From Crocodylus rhombifer (lineage: Eukaryota; Chordata; Crocodylia; Crocodylidae), in contig JAVSML010000028.1 of NCBI GenBank assembly GCA_038503035.1, positions 627,464 to 691,463 of the forward strand: a stretch of DNA of 64,000 bases, in the 5' to 3' direction. A model generated the notes under the pieces. That model did no database searches and was not told the origin of the DNA. It saw only the letters and a list, made by a program, of their open reading frames with translations. Below are positions 44,179 to 55,583 of this stretch, piece by piece (position 1 is the first letter of the stretch; each line of letters starts with the position of its first letter). A program made the position numbers and the translations under genes.

Positions 44179-44914
44179 TCAGTATTGTAGATGCAACAAA
44201 TATCTGGCATTTGAAATATATTTCCCTGACAGCCCATGCCTCTCTTGGTCTGCTATTTGGTACTATGTAAAACAGTACCGCCTGTTCCATGGTCATGTTA
44301 CTGGCAACTAAACTGGCACCCCCACCTGGGCTAGCCTGGGTGAGGAGGGTGTGTGGACATTCAGCAGGAAAAAAAAATAATGCCTGTCAAAGGGCAGATG
44401 AGTTCCCTGTGAGCCAACAGCCATCCACACTTGGAGAAGAGATGGGCACCACTAGGTCTCTCTGCCCAAAGAATCACCAATGATGCAAAGCAACTCAACT
44501 AACTGCACGGTTGTTATAGCATCTAAGGTGCCCAACAGTTGCAGCAGCCTTGGGACTAACTTGACTTGAAAAAATATTTTTTAAACAGGTATTATAACTT
44601 TCATTCATGAAAAAAGTCAAGCTAGGATGCTCACTTTAAAGGGATTACGTCTAATAGAGCCATACCTCAGTCTAGTACTGGCTTTACTTCAACATGTGAA
44701 GAGTTTGATTGGCTTAGGGGGATTATTGGCACTGGCACTTCAGTGGCTCACTGTGTCAAGGCCCAAGTTGGACATTGACAACTGTTCAGTCATTAAAAGG
44801 ATAAATTACATGCAAAAAATACAGATAACTTCCATGTCTGTCTGTTATATCTGTTGTTTTTTTACTTGTTCTCTCCTTGTCATATGTTCAGGGTAGGCAA
44901 CATCTTTTTTTACG
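44179..44914. other. No recognised feature
   Basis: Mixed DNA; frames of 64 and 89 codons lack domains. Confidence 0.4.
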
Positions 44915-45003
44915 GGCTTGTAGAGCTTGTAAGCACAATGGGTCTGGGGCCATAGTCACTGTCACATTATTTGTATATGTATACAAATAATAAATAGTTA
45001 TAT
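44915..45003 (+). repeat. Possible L2/SINE tail
   Basis: 'gagcttgtaagcacaatggg', then 'ggccatagtcactgtcac' and an ending 'ataataaatagt' loosely follow the L2-type SINE tail. Weak. Confidence 0.3.
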
Positions 45004-45707
45004 AAACTTATCAAACTGTTTGTACCCTTGAAGGCCTGCCTGCTCTCGGCTATAGGCCTAAGAGGTCCCTTAGGTTCCATTTGAATAAGCCTCCACAGCA
45101 TCTGAAGAGGGTGAGTTAGTGTTGCAGAGAAGGCCGAGTCCTGCTTTTTGTGTAGGAGTGTGGGAGTAGTGTGGAAGAAGCCTCCAGGGGATACAAACTA
45201 GCTGAGTAGATTCATAGCATTTTTTATGGAGTAGGTTGATGGAAGGAGTGGGTGGGATAGATAATATGCTGGGCAGGTGCCACCAATCCTGGATCTGTAG
45301 ACATTAGGTGGAAAAGATAATGTTGTTTGGAGTAGACAACTATTCAAACATGGGAAGTGGGACTTGACCAAGCTCTCAAGGCAGTCCTAACTATTCCCTC
45401 AATAGCAGATGGAAGCAGTTAGGCCAATGCATTTACTTCTGCCTTAAAATTAATAATCACTGATCAAGTGACCCTGAAGTCTATTCAGTTACCATCTACC
45501 ACAGAAGACACTGAACTACATAATCCACAACAGCATTGTTTAATTCAGTAGTTTTGCTTCCTTCAGTGACTTGTTCATTGCTAAACTGCAACAGTTTGAG
45601 GTAATTTCTGTTTGCTGACTAGGAAAGACAGCTAATCCACTGGAGACCAGGTCCCCACTAGGTACATAATGGCATACATCAGTCTATACCAGCCAGGAAG
45701 ATCCAAT
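45004..45707. other. No recognised feature
   Basis: Nothing recognised. Confidence 0.4.
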
Positions 45708-45795
45708 GATAAAAAAATAAGGTTGAAAAGGACACTGGGAGGTCATCTAATCCAAGTCCTGCTCAATGTATAAACATCCTTGACTAAACCATTTG
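45708..45795 (-). repeat. CR1 3'-end fragment, antisense
   Basis: 'aggttgaaaaggacactggg', 'aggtcatctaatccaagtcc' and 'tgctca' match the reverse of the CR1 tail. Short and diverged. Confidence 0.7.
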
Positions 45796-46981
45796 ACCTC
45801 CAAACAAATGAATAGGGACCTAGTTTCTCAGAAGATGTAATGATAAGGAAATTTTCTAGAAACATAACAAAACACCTGTGAAAACATAAATTCAGAGACC
45901 TTTTAATGGCTATATTAAATAGGAAAGGTTTCACTTCACTTTTTACAGAAGAGCCAAAGCCTATGTTATACTGTATCCCCATCTTCTCCATTGCAAGTCA
46001 GCCATTTCCATAGTACTGTTTCCTGCTCCTTCTCATGTGACCTATGCAAGTGAATGGGAGCAGGCCTGATAAACAAGCAGCACACACAATCCCTCCTTTG
46101 AGAGAGAAACTACTGAAGCATAGGTAACGAATCACTGGAAGCTTCATTGGCACTACAGTACAGAGGACCTGTATGGATAACTTGGACTCTTGCCTGTCTC
46201 CTGAAATTTTCATAGATCTTGAGGGTTTCTAAATATTGTAAGTAGGTTCAACTGCCTGTTCCAGGAATAGCTGCAAGCCCTACCTCCCAATACAATGATT
46301 TTGGAAAACTGGAGACTCTTCCTCTATTTTTATGGGATTTAACCATGAGACAGGATATGTCAGATAGCTATTTGTTGTTTCTCCTTTAAAAAGTTCAAAA
46401 TGAGTTAGAAATTGATTTTGAGGGTTAATATTAAAACATACAAAACATTTTAACATCAAGTCAATTAAGGGATAATTTAAAATTAGAAATTATCACTGAA
46501 AGCAACAATTTCCTGCAGAGTGAGGGGCACCTAAGGTCCTAGCTAGGAAGATATTTAGAAGTCATATAAACAGCTTTAGCCTCTTGCTAAATTAATTCCA
46601 CCGAAGGCAGTGGAAATATTGCTATTACACAGAAGCCAGAATGAAAGCAGAATTTACTCCTCAGCCAGAGGATAAACATTTTTATATTGACTCCTAAGCT
46701 TCAAAATCTCCATACCCATGTAATTATGTGAGGTTAAGCCATTGCTGCCTACTCTTATGATTTTATTGTATCATTATATTTGGTACTTGTTTCTCCAAGT
46801 CCTATAGTTCTGCTATTTCATGAGAATCTGTTTTCATTTTTTTAAAATAAGTTTCCAACTCTCATGGTTGCAAAGAAGATTAGAAAGATAGATCCTGCTT
46901 GGTCTAAATTCCCCTAAAGAAGAATCCCCTAACTTTTTACTAATGTGTCATAGTTATCTGGAGCTTGACTCATGAGTTTGA
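45796..46981. other. No recognised feature
   Basis: AT-rich DNA; nothing recognised. Confidence 0.4.
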
Positions 46982-47200
46982 AGTACCCTATTTACCCAAA
47001 TCCAAGACAACTCTAAATTTAGGCAATGCCCCCAAGTAGTTAGATTCTAGACATGGAAGATGTATATATTTATTATAATTTTCCATGTCTAGAATCTAAT
47101 TTTTGGAAGGTCATCTTATATTCATTCCCTAACATTGCTGCAGCCAGGCCAGCAATGGTAGTGGGGCAGGTGGTAGTGAGGCAGGCAGCAAGAGTGTCAA
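46982..47200. repeat. Unnamed palindromic repeat B, copy 1
   Basis: Starts with 'tatttacccaaatccaagac'. Has a perfect 19-bp hairpin: ttagattctagacatggaa at 47040-47058 and its complement at 47081-47099. 'ggtcatcttatattcattcc' follows. Shares these blocks with 49185-50065 and 55044-55583. The true right end is uncertain. Confidence 0.55.
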
Positions 47201-49184
47201 GTGGCCTGACCCTTGCCCTTTGTGTCCCTGAAACTCCATACATGAAAGAATTTTTGCTATCCTCATAAGCAATAAATGAAGCTGGATACCTGGAACCCCA
47301 AAATTGTCAAATTGAGAGCTGTATTGCTGTGTCAACTTATGGGTTGTATTTCACCATAATGTTCACAAAATATTATCACATTTTTAACATGTTTTAGGTG
47401 ACACATATCTAGTAAATATATAGTTATCATTTATATCAATAGAGATTTCAATATACAGAAGAATATCTTAAATTTTTTGACAGGAAGTTATTGTGCCGTA
47501 TATAATCCTTTGTTATCCTGGTGCTTTCAATCCCACTTTCAACTGATAGCTGCAGAAAAAAGAGGCATGGCTTTAAAAAACCCTATCATCTACATGATCC
47601 TATTGACATTTGGCTAAATCTTAAAGTATTTATTCAGATCAACTTCCAATGAACTAATATGAAATTTTCCATTGAAATCAATGACAGTTTGTTTGAACTA
47701 GTTTTGAGAAAGGGACCATAGAATATAGTCCATTTTAATTCCCTTGAGCTTGTATAAGATGAAAACTGTACTCACATGAGTAGAGTTGCAAGATTAAGAC
47801 TACAGAAAACAATAAGAAATGTATACCTAATATTTCATGCCCTTACATGTCTTTTGCTCATGAATTTTGCAAAATAGGATCTGTGAATACTAAACATATG
47901 AAAAAATAAATATTTGAATGCTTCATTTGTTCTAAAATAAGCTAATCTTTTCATGAAATTCTACCCATTTCCTACCAAAATATTATCTTCATGAGTTCAA
48001 AAATAGATTCACTAAAAGCAAGAAAGTTACAGATGCTTTATGCCATTTTGCTAAATCAGTGTAAATTTTCCTTGTCACAATGAAATGTGTAAGCCTTAAG
48101 GAAGGTGAATGGTTAATTTTATTTCAAAACAGTACTGTCCAAATCCTAGTTATATATTTGGGCTAATCTTTGATAGAAAAGTGATGATAGCAATAAGCAG
48201 AGAAATTTAAGATACAATATATAGTCATGTCCATAGCTAAGGTTCCATAAGCATTACTTTCCTAAAGGAACTTTTACAGGACCTTAGTTTTCAGACTTTT
48301 ATTTTTTGGTGTGAAGCATGCCACTTTGGACGATTTAGCCCAGGAGTCAGTAGGTTTCTTAGACCTCTTCTCCAGGCCCCAAGTTCAAGCAAAAACAATT
48401 TAGCAATTTAAAACAGCTGGAAAAAAAGTGTTGCCATTCTAATAATTTCAGCTGTCTTAGAAGAGCTCTACTGGAAATTTGTTGGTGGGCATTGGGCATT
48501 TGAAAAGTGGCAGAGATGTAATCAGTCGACTGCTGATCAGTGGCCTGCTGGAAACTGGTTTTCAACTGGACAATTTATTAGGCTCTAAAAAACATATTTA
48601 TTGCATGTGCACTGTTTTTATTATATAATAAAATTAATGATCTGCCAGTACTCCATTTACACTGGTCAAGTAAGATTGTATACATTTAGCAGAAGTTTGT
48701 ATTGAAAATGCCATTATGGTTGATTTTCATATGCATGCATACAAAAATTAAATGGGATATAATTTTGAAATACAGATGTTTGTGAATATATTTTGATTAG
48801 TTTATGGGGACAATGAAGAGTTCAAATGATAAGTATATGGGAAAAATCAGGGCCATGATAGAGTAATTTTCCTCTATGTAATATGTAAATGCACCTATAG
48901 CTGAAATGAAGCTCCTCTGATACAAACATCACTTCAGCTTTCACTGTCCACAGTGAATATCAGAGCAGGTCCATATTGTGAAAGACAGGACATTTTGCTA
49001 CTACCTAGGAAATAGTTGCATATAATGATATGTCAATAAAAAAATCCTTAAAAATACTTGAGAAATTCCATATAGAAGACCTAAATTAAAAAAAGTTAAG
49101 GTTATAAATATTTAACAATTAGGAAATGGTAAATTTCCTAAAATTCAGAATTATATCTCATCTTTCTTACATTGTTTCTCAAAG
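47201..49184. other. AT-rich, no recognised feature
   Basis: No domain-bearing frames and no repeat I can name. Confidence 0.45.
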
Positions 49185-50065
49185 TACATAATATATTTTT
49201 ACTAATTTATGTGACTGTAAGACAGCCCTGAATATAAGACAGTTCCCCCAACAATTCAATTCTATATATGGAAAATGTATACATTTGTTATAATTTCCAG
49301 GTATAGAATCTCATTATTGGGAGTTTGCCTTGAATTTGTCACCCTACCACTGCTATAGCAGAGAAAATAAACCCTCTGTCCCCCCCTTTTCCCACCCCCC
49401 GGCTTTTCTTCCCTCTGAAGCCCCTGTATATTCAGATGAGATGCAGGGCAACCTCATCCAGCTCCAGTTCATGTGTGACAGTCTGAAAGAGGGAATGACA
49501 GATGGATTCTGGGTTGACTGTTTGTGGCCCCATTTGGTGAAGTTTGCCAGACATTTAAAGCCAGTGAGGATTCTTCGCAAATTGGAAGAAAAAGCTCAGG
49601 TCAGATGCTGGAATGAAAAAGAAGTAAAAATGTACGCAGTGTAGTGGCTCACCATGACCTGGAAAAGATTTAGTGCTGAAAGGGACTGCACACAATGGAC
49701 ACTACTGTATATCTTGTTCAGATAGACTGTGCTTACCTATCTTTGTTGTAGGTTCCTATCAGCAATTTTGGCACACAGGGAGAGCATTGGAGCTTGCTCT
49801 GGTCTCTTTGAGTGCCAGCCTGGTATTGCAGTACTTCCAAACCCAGCGCTCATTCCCTTCTGGGAGAGAGACTGCCCATTTTTTTTAAGGACCATGCACA
49901 CGCACACATACATACACACGCACATGCATGCGCCTTTGGGTAGCAGTTTAATGATAGACAATCATTTAATGAATTTCCTTATGTATGCATGTAAGATGAG
50001 AGGAGCTTGTTCCCCATGATGATTGGGACAGCAAACCTTTTCTTATATTCAAGTAAATATGGCAT
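49185..50065. repeat. Unnamed palindromic repeat B, copy 2
   Basis: Left part 'gactgtaagacagccctgaa', then the hairpin-like pair ttctatatatggaaa / tttccaggtatagaa (about 49260-49310). The right end 'ttcttatattcaagtaaatatgg' in reverse resembles the family start. Contains a frame at 49330-49644 (104 codons) and a CA-rich microsatellite at about 49890-49935. The frame has no recognised domain. Confidence 0.5.
49890..49935. repeat. CA-rich microsatellite
   Basis: Interrupted ca/cg/ta dinucleotide tract. Confidence 0.85.
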
Positions 50066-50562
50066 CTTAATTTTTTTCCTAAAAGGCCAGACAAACAATC
50101 ATAGCTTATTATGTTATTATCTCATTCCTGTGAGAGGTAATAGGATCTCAATGAGATCAACAGGATCTCAGTGAGATCATTGCCAATCATATTGTGCTGA
50201 AGAGCCTGACAGGTGAAGTCCAGAATCAGAATTCTTCACAGAAGTTCACTTGCTGTACCCAGGGCACAGAATGAAGCTTTGCCTGTCCAAGGAGTCTAGC
50301 CATATGTAAACACTTTATGACCATTCTAAATTTTCTTTTTAAAAATCATGAGAGCAGTGTACTCAATTGTATTTACTCAATTCAAAGATGAAGTTTTTTG
50401 CACCTTCTGCCTCTTTCCTTGCAGCCTCAGGACCCTGCCCTGTATGCCCTTTCTCCCATCTCCCCCACTATGCCTCTCCCCCCAAGTCCTTTACTCTTGC
50501 TCTGGTGACAGCAGGCTCAATCTCTACTGTAACCTGGGGCATGGAGCATGGCACTAGTCCAG
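50066..50562. other. No recognised feature
   Basis: Includes a small direct duplication (aggatctcaatgagatca / aggatctcagtgagatca). Nothing else. Confidence 0.4.
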
Positions 50563-50737
50563 TTCTATAGATTCATTGATTGTTAGGGGCTGTAAGGGAT
50601 CTTGGAGATCATCGGGTCCAGTCCCCCTGTACTAGGCAGGAAAAGACAATTGGGGTCAAGTGACCCCAGTGAGGTGACTGTCCAGTCTCCTTTTGCAGAT
50701 TTCCAGAGTAGGTGACTGCACTGCCACTGAAGGGAGT

Positions 50738-52027
50738 TTACTCCAGTCTGGACACCCTGACTATGATGGAGTTTTTCCTGGAATTGAGCCTGAAGTGACC
50801 TTCCAGGAGTTTGTATCCATCACTCCTGGTCTTCCCCAGGGGTGCCCTGGTGAACAGCTGTTCACCGAGTTCTTTATGTACTCCCCTGATGTAGTGGTAA
50901 GCTGCTTCCAAGCCCCCTCTCACCATTCTCTTCTGTAGGCTGAAGAGGCCCAGGTCCCTCAGCCTCTCCTTGTATGACTTGTCTTGCAAGTCCCTGATCA
51001 TATGAGTGGATCCTCTCTGGATCCTTTCAAGTTTTTCCACATCCTTGTTCAAGTGTGGTTCCCAAAACTGGACACAGTACTCCAGCGGCAGTTTCACCAG
51101 TGCACGGTACAGTGGGAGTATCACTTCCTTAGTTTTGCATGAGATGCAACGATTAATGCATGCCAGCGTGTTGTCTGCCCTGATGGCCACAGCATCGCAC
51201 CACTGGCTCATGTTCATGTGAGGGTCAGTCACTGCCCCGAGGTCCCTTTTGGCCATGGTGCAAGTCAAATTGTTACCACCAAGCCTGTAGCTATGTTGGG
51301 AATTGTTTGCCCCCAGGTGGCAATTTAAATTTCTGAGTGTTGAACTTCATCTGGTTCCAGTCCACCCAGCTCTCCAGCCTGTCCAGGTCCACCCATGTCT
51401 GCAACCTATTTTCTGGCATGACCACACTCCCCCATAACTTAGTGTTGTCCACAGACTTGGCCAGCAAGCTTTTCACTGCCACATCCAAATCATTGATAAA
51501 GATGTTGAAAAGCACAGACCCCTGAGGATACCACTGGCCGCTTTTCACCAGGATGACACAGATCTGTTCATGAGACCTCTCTGGGTCCTACCATGCAGCC
51601 AGTTTTCCATCCACTGAACTGTCGAGCAGTTAAGCCCACAATCTTCCAATTTTTCCACAGGGATATTGTGGGATACTAGAACAAAAGCCTTTTGGAAGTC
51701 TAGGTAGTTGACCTTCTCTCCCGTGTCCAGGTGGCGGGAGACCTGTTCATAGAAGAAGATGAGATTGGTAAGACAAGACCTACCTCTGATGAAGCCATGC
51801 TGGCTGTAATTCAGAATCTTGCCCTCCACAAGTATATCACACATAGATTCTTTAATGAGTTTTTCCAGGATTTCCCCTGGGATGGAGGTTAGGCTGACTG
51901 GCCTATAGTTGCCCAGGTCCTCCCTCTTTCTCTTCTTGAAGATAGGCACAATGTTGGCCCTCTTCCAATTCTCAGGGATCTCTCCTGTGCGCCATGATTT
52001 CTGAAAGAGTTTTTCCAGGGGTTCCGC
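50738..52027 (-). pseudogene. Older CR1 ORF2: RT remnant with lost catalytic loop
   Basis: Frames at 51545-52090 (its first codons are antisense of the younger element), 51291-51548 and 50738-51268. They hold VPIFKKRKREDLGNYRPVSL, a HGFIRGRSCLTNLIFFYEQV block, an LDFQKAF palm block, FNIFINDLDVAV, then at the catalytic loop SVDNTKLWG where others have FADD, and a C-terminal part with DLGAVTDPHMNM and RLRDLGLFSLQ. The D to N change at the second Asp and the loss of the first residues would abolish activity even without the frameshifts. Confidence 0.85.
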
Positions 52028-52039
52028 AATGACCCCGAG
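52028..52039. repeat. Target duplication, left, of the younger CR1
   Basis: aatgaccccgag before the element matches aatgacctcag after it (54011-54021) except for a T/C change and one extra base. Confidence 0.7.
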
Positions 52040-52127
52040 GATCAAAGGGAGCAGGAGGGCACACAAGCCTCCATGGCTCACCAAAAGCATTCAGGAATCT
52101 CCTTGCTAAAAGGGAGCCATACACCCA

Positions 52128-52631
52128 ATGGAAAGAACCAGGGATGACTATACTGCAGTCGCTCGGGGATGTAGGGGGGCAGTCAGGAAAGCCAAGGCAG
52201 AGATGGAACTGGGGCTAGCTTCCCAGATTAAGGACAATAAGAAGTCTTTCTTTAAATACATAGGGGGTAAAAAGAAGGTTCCGGGTAATGTGGGGCCCCT
52301 GCAGGACGCACTGGGAAATTTGGTCGTCACACCAGACGACAAAGCTAACCTGTTTAACGAATTCTTTGCCTCCGTCTTCCTAAGTAGGGACCAGAATAGT
52401 CACCTCCCTGCTGGGACCCCCAGGGGAGGCACACCTGGGCCAAGGGTTAGTGAGGAACTAGTTAGGGAACTTCTGGAAGGTCTGGATGTATTCAAGTCAG
52501 CCGGTCCGGACAATCTCCACCCTAGAGTTCTAAAGGAATTGGCCGAGGTCATTGCAGGACCCCGGCACGGCTTTACAAGCACTCATGATGCTTTGGTGTG
52601 GTGCCGGAGGAATGAAAGAGGGCCAGCATGA
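52128..52631 (+). pseudogene. Younger CR1 ORF2, linker frame
   Basis: 167 codons: RTRDDYTAVARGCRGAVRKA, SFFKYIGGKKKVPGNVGPL, NEFFASVFLSRDQNSH, and FKSAGPDNLHPRVLKELAEV. A one-base deletion near 52556-52564 throws the frame; the true continuation is in the frame of the next ORF. In that frame two TGA stops (52586-52588, 52613-52615) stand exactly where the copy at 37339-38022 has its two Trp codons (HSW and EDW). Confidence 0.88.
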
Positions 52632-53932
52632 TTCCCATCTTCAAAAAGGGGAAGAAGGACGACTCGGGAAGCTATAGGCCAGTTAGTCTTACCTCAATCC
52701 TAGGCAAGCTGTTTGAGAAAATTATTCTGGTGCACATCCACAAGGGGCCAGCAGGGGAATGCATGCTTAGGGACAACCAACACAGGTTCATCAGTGGTAG
52801 GTCCTGTCAGATCTACCTGGTGCCCTTTTACGATCAGATCACCAAATCATTAGATGCAGGGGTAGCAGTGGACATAGTCTTCCTGGATGTCCGGAAGGCT
52901 TTTGACACTGTCTCTCACCCCGTTCTCATTAAGAAACTGGGGTACTGTGGTGTCGACATCCACACAGTCAAATGGGTCGCCAACTGGCTGGAGGGCCGCA
53001 CCCAGAGGGTGGTAGTGGATGGGTCCTTCTCAACCTGGAAGGACGTGGGCAGTGGGGTTCTGCAGGGCTCGGTCCTTGGGTCTGCACTGTTCAACATCTT
53101 CATCAGTGACTTGGACGAGGGGATAAAAAGCACCCTGTTCAAATTTGCTGATGACACTAAGATGTGGGGGGATGTGGGCACACTAGAAGGAAGCAACAGG
53201 CTACAATCGGACCTAGACAGGTTACAAGGGTGGGCGGATGAGAACAGGATGGGATTCAACACTGACAAGTGCAAAGTGATGCACCTGGGGAGGAACAACC
53301 GGCACCATACCTACAGGTTGGGGAACTCCCCTCTTGTCAGCACAAAGGCAGAAAAGGATCTTGGAGTCATCATTGACTCCAAGATGAACATGGGCTGGCA
53401 GTGTGGGGAGGCAGTCAGGAAGGCCAACCATACCTTGTCATGCATCCACAGATGCATCTTGAGCAGGTCCAAGGAGGTGGTCCTCCCCCTCTATGCAGCA
53501 CTGGTCAGGCCACAGCTGGAGTACTGCGTCCAGTTCTGGGCGCTGCACTTCAAGAGGGATGTGGACAGCATCGAGAGGAGGGCCACTCACATGATCACGG
53601 GACAGCAGGGCAGGCCCTATGAGGAGAGGCTACAGGACCTGTTCAGCCTCCAAAAGAGAAGGCTGAGGGGGGATCTTGTGGCCTGTTATAAACTAGTCAG
53701 GGGGGATCAGCAGGCATTGGGGGAGTCTTTGTTCCCCCGAGCACTGCCAGGAGTGACCAGGAATAATGGTCACAAGCTGGCAGAGGGTAGATTTAGGCTA
53801 GATATCAGGAGGTGCTACTTCACGATCAGGGTGGCTAGGATCTGGAACCAACTTCCAAGAGAAGTGGTGCAGGCTCCTACCCTGGGGGTTTTTAAGAGGA
53901 GGCCAGATGAACACCTTGCTGGGGTCATTTGA
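52628..53932 (+). pseudogene. Younger CR1 ORF2: RT to the natural stop
   Basis: 434 uninterrupted codons ending at the natural C-terminus (VFKRRPDEHLAGVI). Palm block A is FLDVRKAFD at residues 85-93. The GVLQGSVLG block is at 143-151, the catalytic FADD at 173-176, and the C-terminal region has DLGVIIDSKMNMG and VARIWNQLPREVV. The first ATG is internal to the CR1 protein, so this is not a real start. The enzyme core reads as intact, but there is no endonuclease and no continuous N-terminal part, so no functional CR1 protein is expected. Confidence 0.9.
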
Positions 53933-54010
53933 CCCCAGTACTCTTTCCTGCCATGGCAGGGGGTTGGACTAGATGATCTACTCAGGTCCCTTCCAACCCT
54001 AGAAACTATG

Positions 54011-54021
54011 AATGACCTCAG
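54011..54021. repeat. Target duplication, right, of the younger CR1
   Basis: aatgacctcag, partner of 52028-52039. Confidence 0.7.
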
Positions 54022-54467
54022 CCAGCTTCATCAGCACTCTTGGGTAAAGTCCATCTGGTCCTGCTGACTTATAAATATCTAGCTTTTCTAATTGGTTCTG
54101 CACTGGTGCAGAAGGCTATCCACAGTGCAAAGGCTATCATTCCCACCATGCCCCCTGTGATCCTTATCTCGCTTGTCTTTCCCCTTGATCCTCTAAAATA
54201 CCGAAGCAAAGTGGGCATTCAGGAATTCAGTTTTTTCCTGGCTGTCCGTTACCAGCTGTCCAAAGGTGTTAAATAGGGGCTCCGTGCTTCCATTTGTTTT
54301 CCTTCTGCTCCCTATATACCTAAAGAAGGACTTCTTATTGTCCTTGACTCCCTTGGTTAACTTAAACTCAGTCACCACCCTAGCTTTCCTAATCATTTTC
54401 CATCAAGTGCAGACCACTGTTGTATAGTCGTCCTTGAGGACTGCCTCTAGCTTCCACTGTGTGTTTT
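54022..54467 (-). pseudogene. Older CR1 ORF2: linker part beyond the insertion
   Basis: Minus-strand reading: ENTQWKLEAVLKDDYTTVV at the 5' edge, then KARVVTEFKLTKGVKDNKKS and FFRYIGSRRKTNG, FFN-type FLNAHFASVF, and the SAGPDGL block at the insertion edge. Matches the linker part of the CR1s at 38012-38812 and 52128-52631. Confidence 0.85.
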
Positions 54468-55043
54468 CAAGAGGACCAGAGAGGTGATACTCCCCCTCTA
54501 TGCGATATTGTTCAGGCCACAATTGGAGTACTGTGTCTAGTACTGAGCACCGCACTTTAAAAAGGATGCGGCCAGCCTGGAGAGAGTTCAAAAGAGGGCC
54601 ATCCATTTGGTGAGAGGGCAGCAGGACAGGCCCTATGCAGAGAGACTGAGGGACCTGGACCTGTTCACCCTCACAAAGAGGAGGTTGAGGGGGGGACCTG
54701 GTGGCTGCCTGCAAATTCATCAGGGGAGATCATCAGCAAATAGGAAAAGCCCTATTCTCCCCAGAACCACCTGGAGTGACAAGGAACAATGGTAATAAGC
54801 TGATGGAGAATCAGCCTCGAATTAGGTTCGAGATCAGGAGGCAATATTTTATGGTTAGGGTGGCCAGAATCTGGAACCAACTTCCCAGGGAAGTGGTCCT
54901 TGCCCTTACCTTGGGCAAATTCAAAAAGAGGTTAGATGATCACCTGTCTGGGGTCTTAATAACCCAGCATTCATTTCTTCCTGTGGCAGGGGGTCAGCCT
55001 TGATGATCTGTTCAGGTCCCTCCTGACCCTAGCTACTATGAAA
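54468..55043 (+). mobile_element. CR1 3' fragment joined head-to-head to the older CR1
   Basis: Plus-strand CR1 from the late RT part (ccagagaggtgatactcccc; QQDRPYAERLRDLDLF, VARIWNQLPREVV) to the 3' end (ctatgaaactatg). It starts exactly where the minus-strand CR1 stops, with no spacer. Both elements are 5'-truncated at this shared point. Frames are broken at about 54690. Confidence 0.88.
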
Positions 55044-55583
55044 CTATGTGTGCCAGTCCCCAGGCATGCTCGACTTGGAGTTTTCCCATCCCCCAACAGT
55101 GGTTCTGGAGCAAGAGAGCAAGGGTAAAGGGCTGGATGGGAGGGGAGGGGAGGAGCAGGACAGCAGGAGGCAGATGCTTTGGGGGGGGAGGACAGAGAAA
55201 ACCAGGGCCAGGGGCCTGAGGATGTGGGGGGTAGGGTGTAGAGCAGAAGCATTGTGGGGACAAGACAAGGAAAAGTGGGGAGACTAGGGAGTGAAGCAGG
55301 GTTTCAAGGCTGTTGGGGGCAGGTATAAAGGGGGATAAGTGTGTGGGGGGGCAATATGTGGCAAGGGGAAAGCTGCCTGCCCCTTCCCCAATATCTGCTC
55401 CCTTACCATGGCTTCCCTTGATGCAGTGGTGGTGGGGACAACCTTAAGGCAACCATTAATAATTATGTTCCAAACATGGAAAATATTATTAAATTTATAT
55501 AAGTTATATAAATTTTTCCATGTCTAGAATCTAACTATGGGTCTTAAAGTCAAGATAATCCTGAATTTAGGTAAATATGGTAC
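55044..55583. repeat. Unnamed palindromic repeat B, copy 3
   Basis: The right half has the family hairpin parts (aacatggaaaatatt ... ttccatgtctagaatctaa, about 55472-55532) and ends 'cctgaatttaggtaaatatgg', matching in reverse the start of copy 1. The left half is G-rich. The left boundary coincides with the CR1 3' end. Confidence 0.5.

Larger units (their letters stand above)
52040..54010 (+). mobile_element. Younger CR1 LINE, nested, 5'-truncated
   Basis: Begins inside the linker region of ORF2 (KGSRRAHKPPWL-like codons at 52040) and ends at the CR1 3' end (ccttccaaccctagaaactatg). A near-perfect 11-12-bp target duplication flanks it. Its long intact RT and C-terminal frame show it is the youngest CR1 in the window. 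It inserted in the opposite direction into the older CR1. Confidence 0.93.
50563..54467 (-). mobile_element. Older CR1 LINE, split by a younger CR1
   Basis: Minus-strand CR1 in two pieces. 50563-52027 holds the RT core to the 3' end; 54022-54467 holds the linker up to the same point. The coding sense joins across the gap: the part at 54022 reads DIYKSAGPDGL and MKLAEV, and the part ending at 52027 continues with VIAEPLEKLFQKSWRTGEI. The younger CR1 at 52040-54010 therefore inserted into it. The older copy is 5'-truncated at 54467. A CR1 of another subfamily than the young one. Confidence 0.9.

Noticed and set aside
50563..55043. The CR1 pair as a twin-priming (5' inversion) product
   Set aside because: In twin-priming the inverted and direct parts do not overlap in content; here both contain the C-terminal region and a complete 3' tail.
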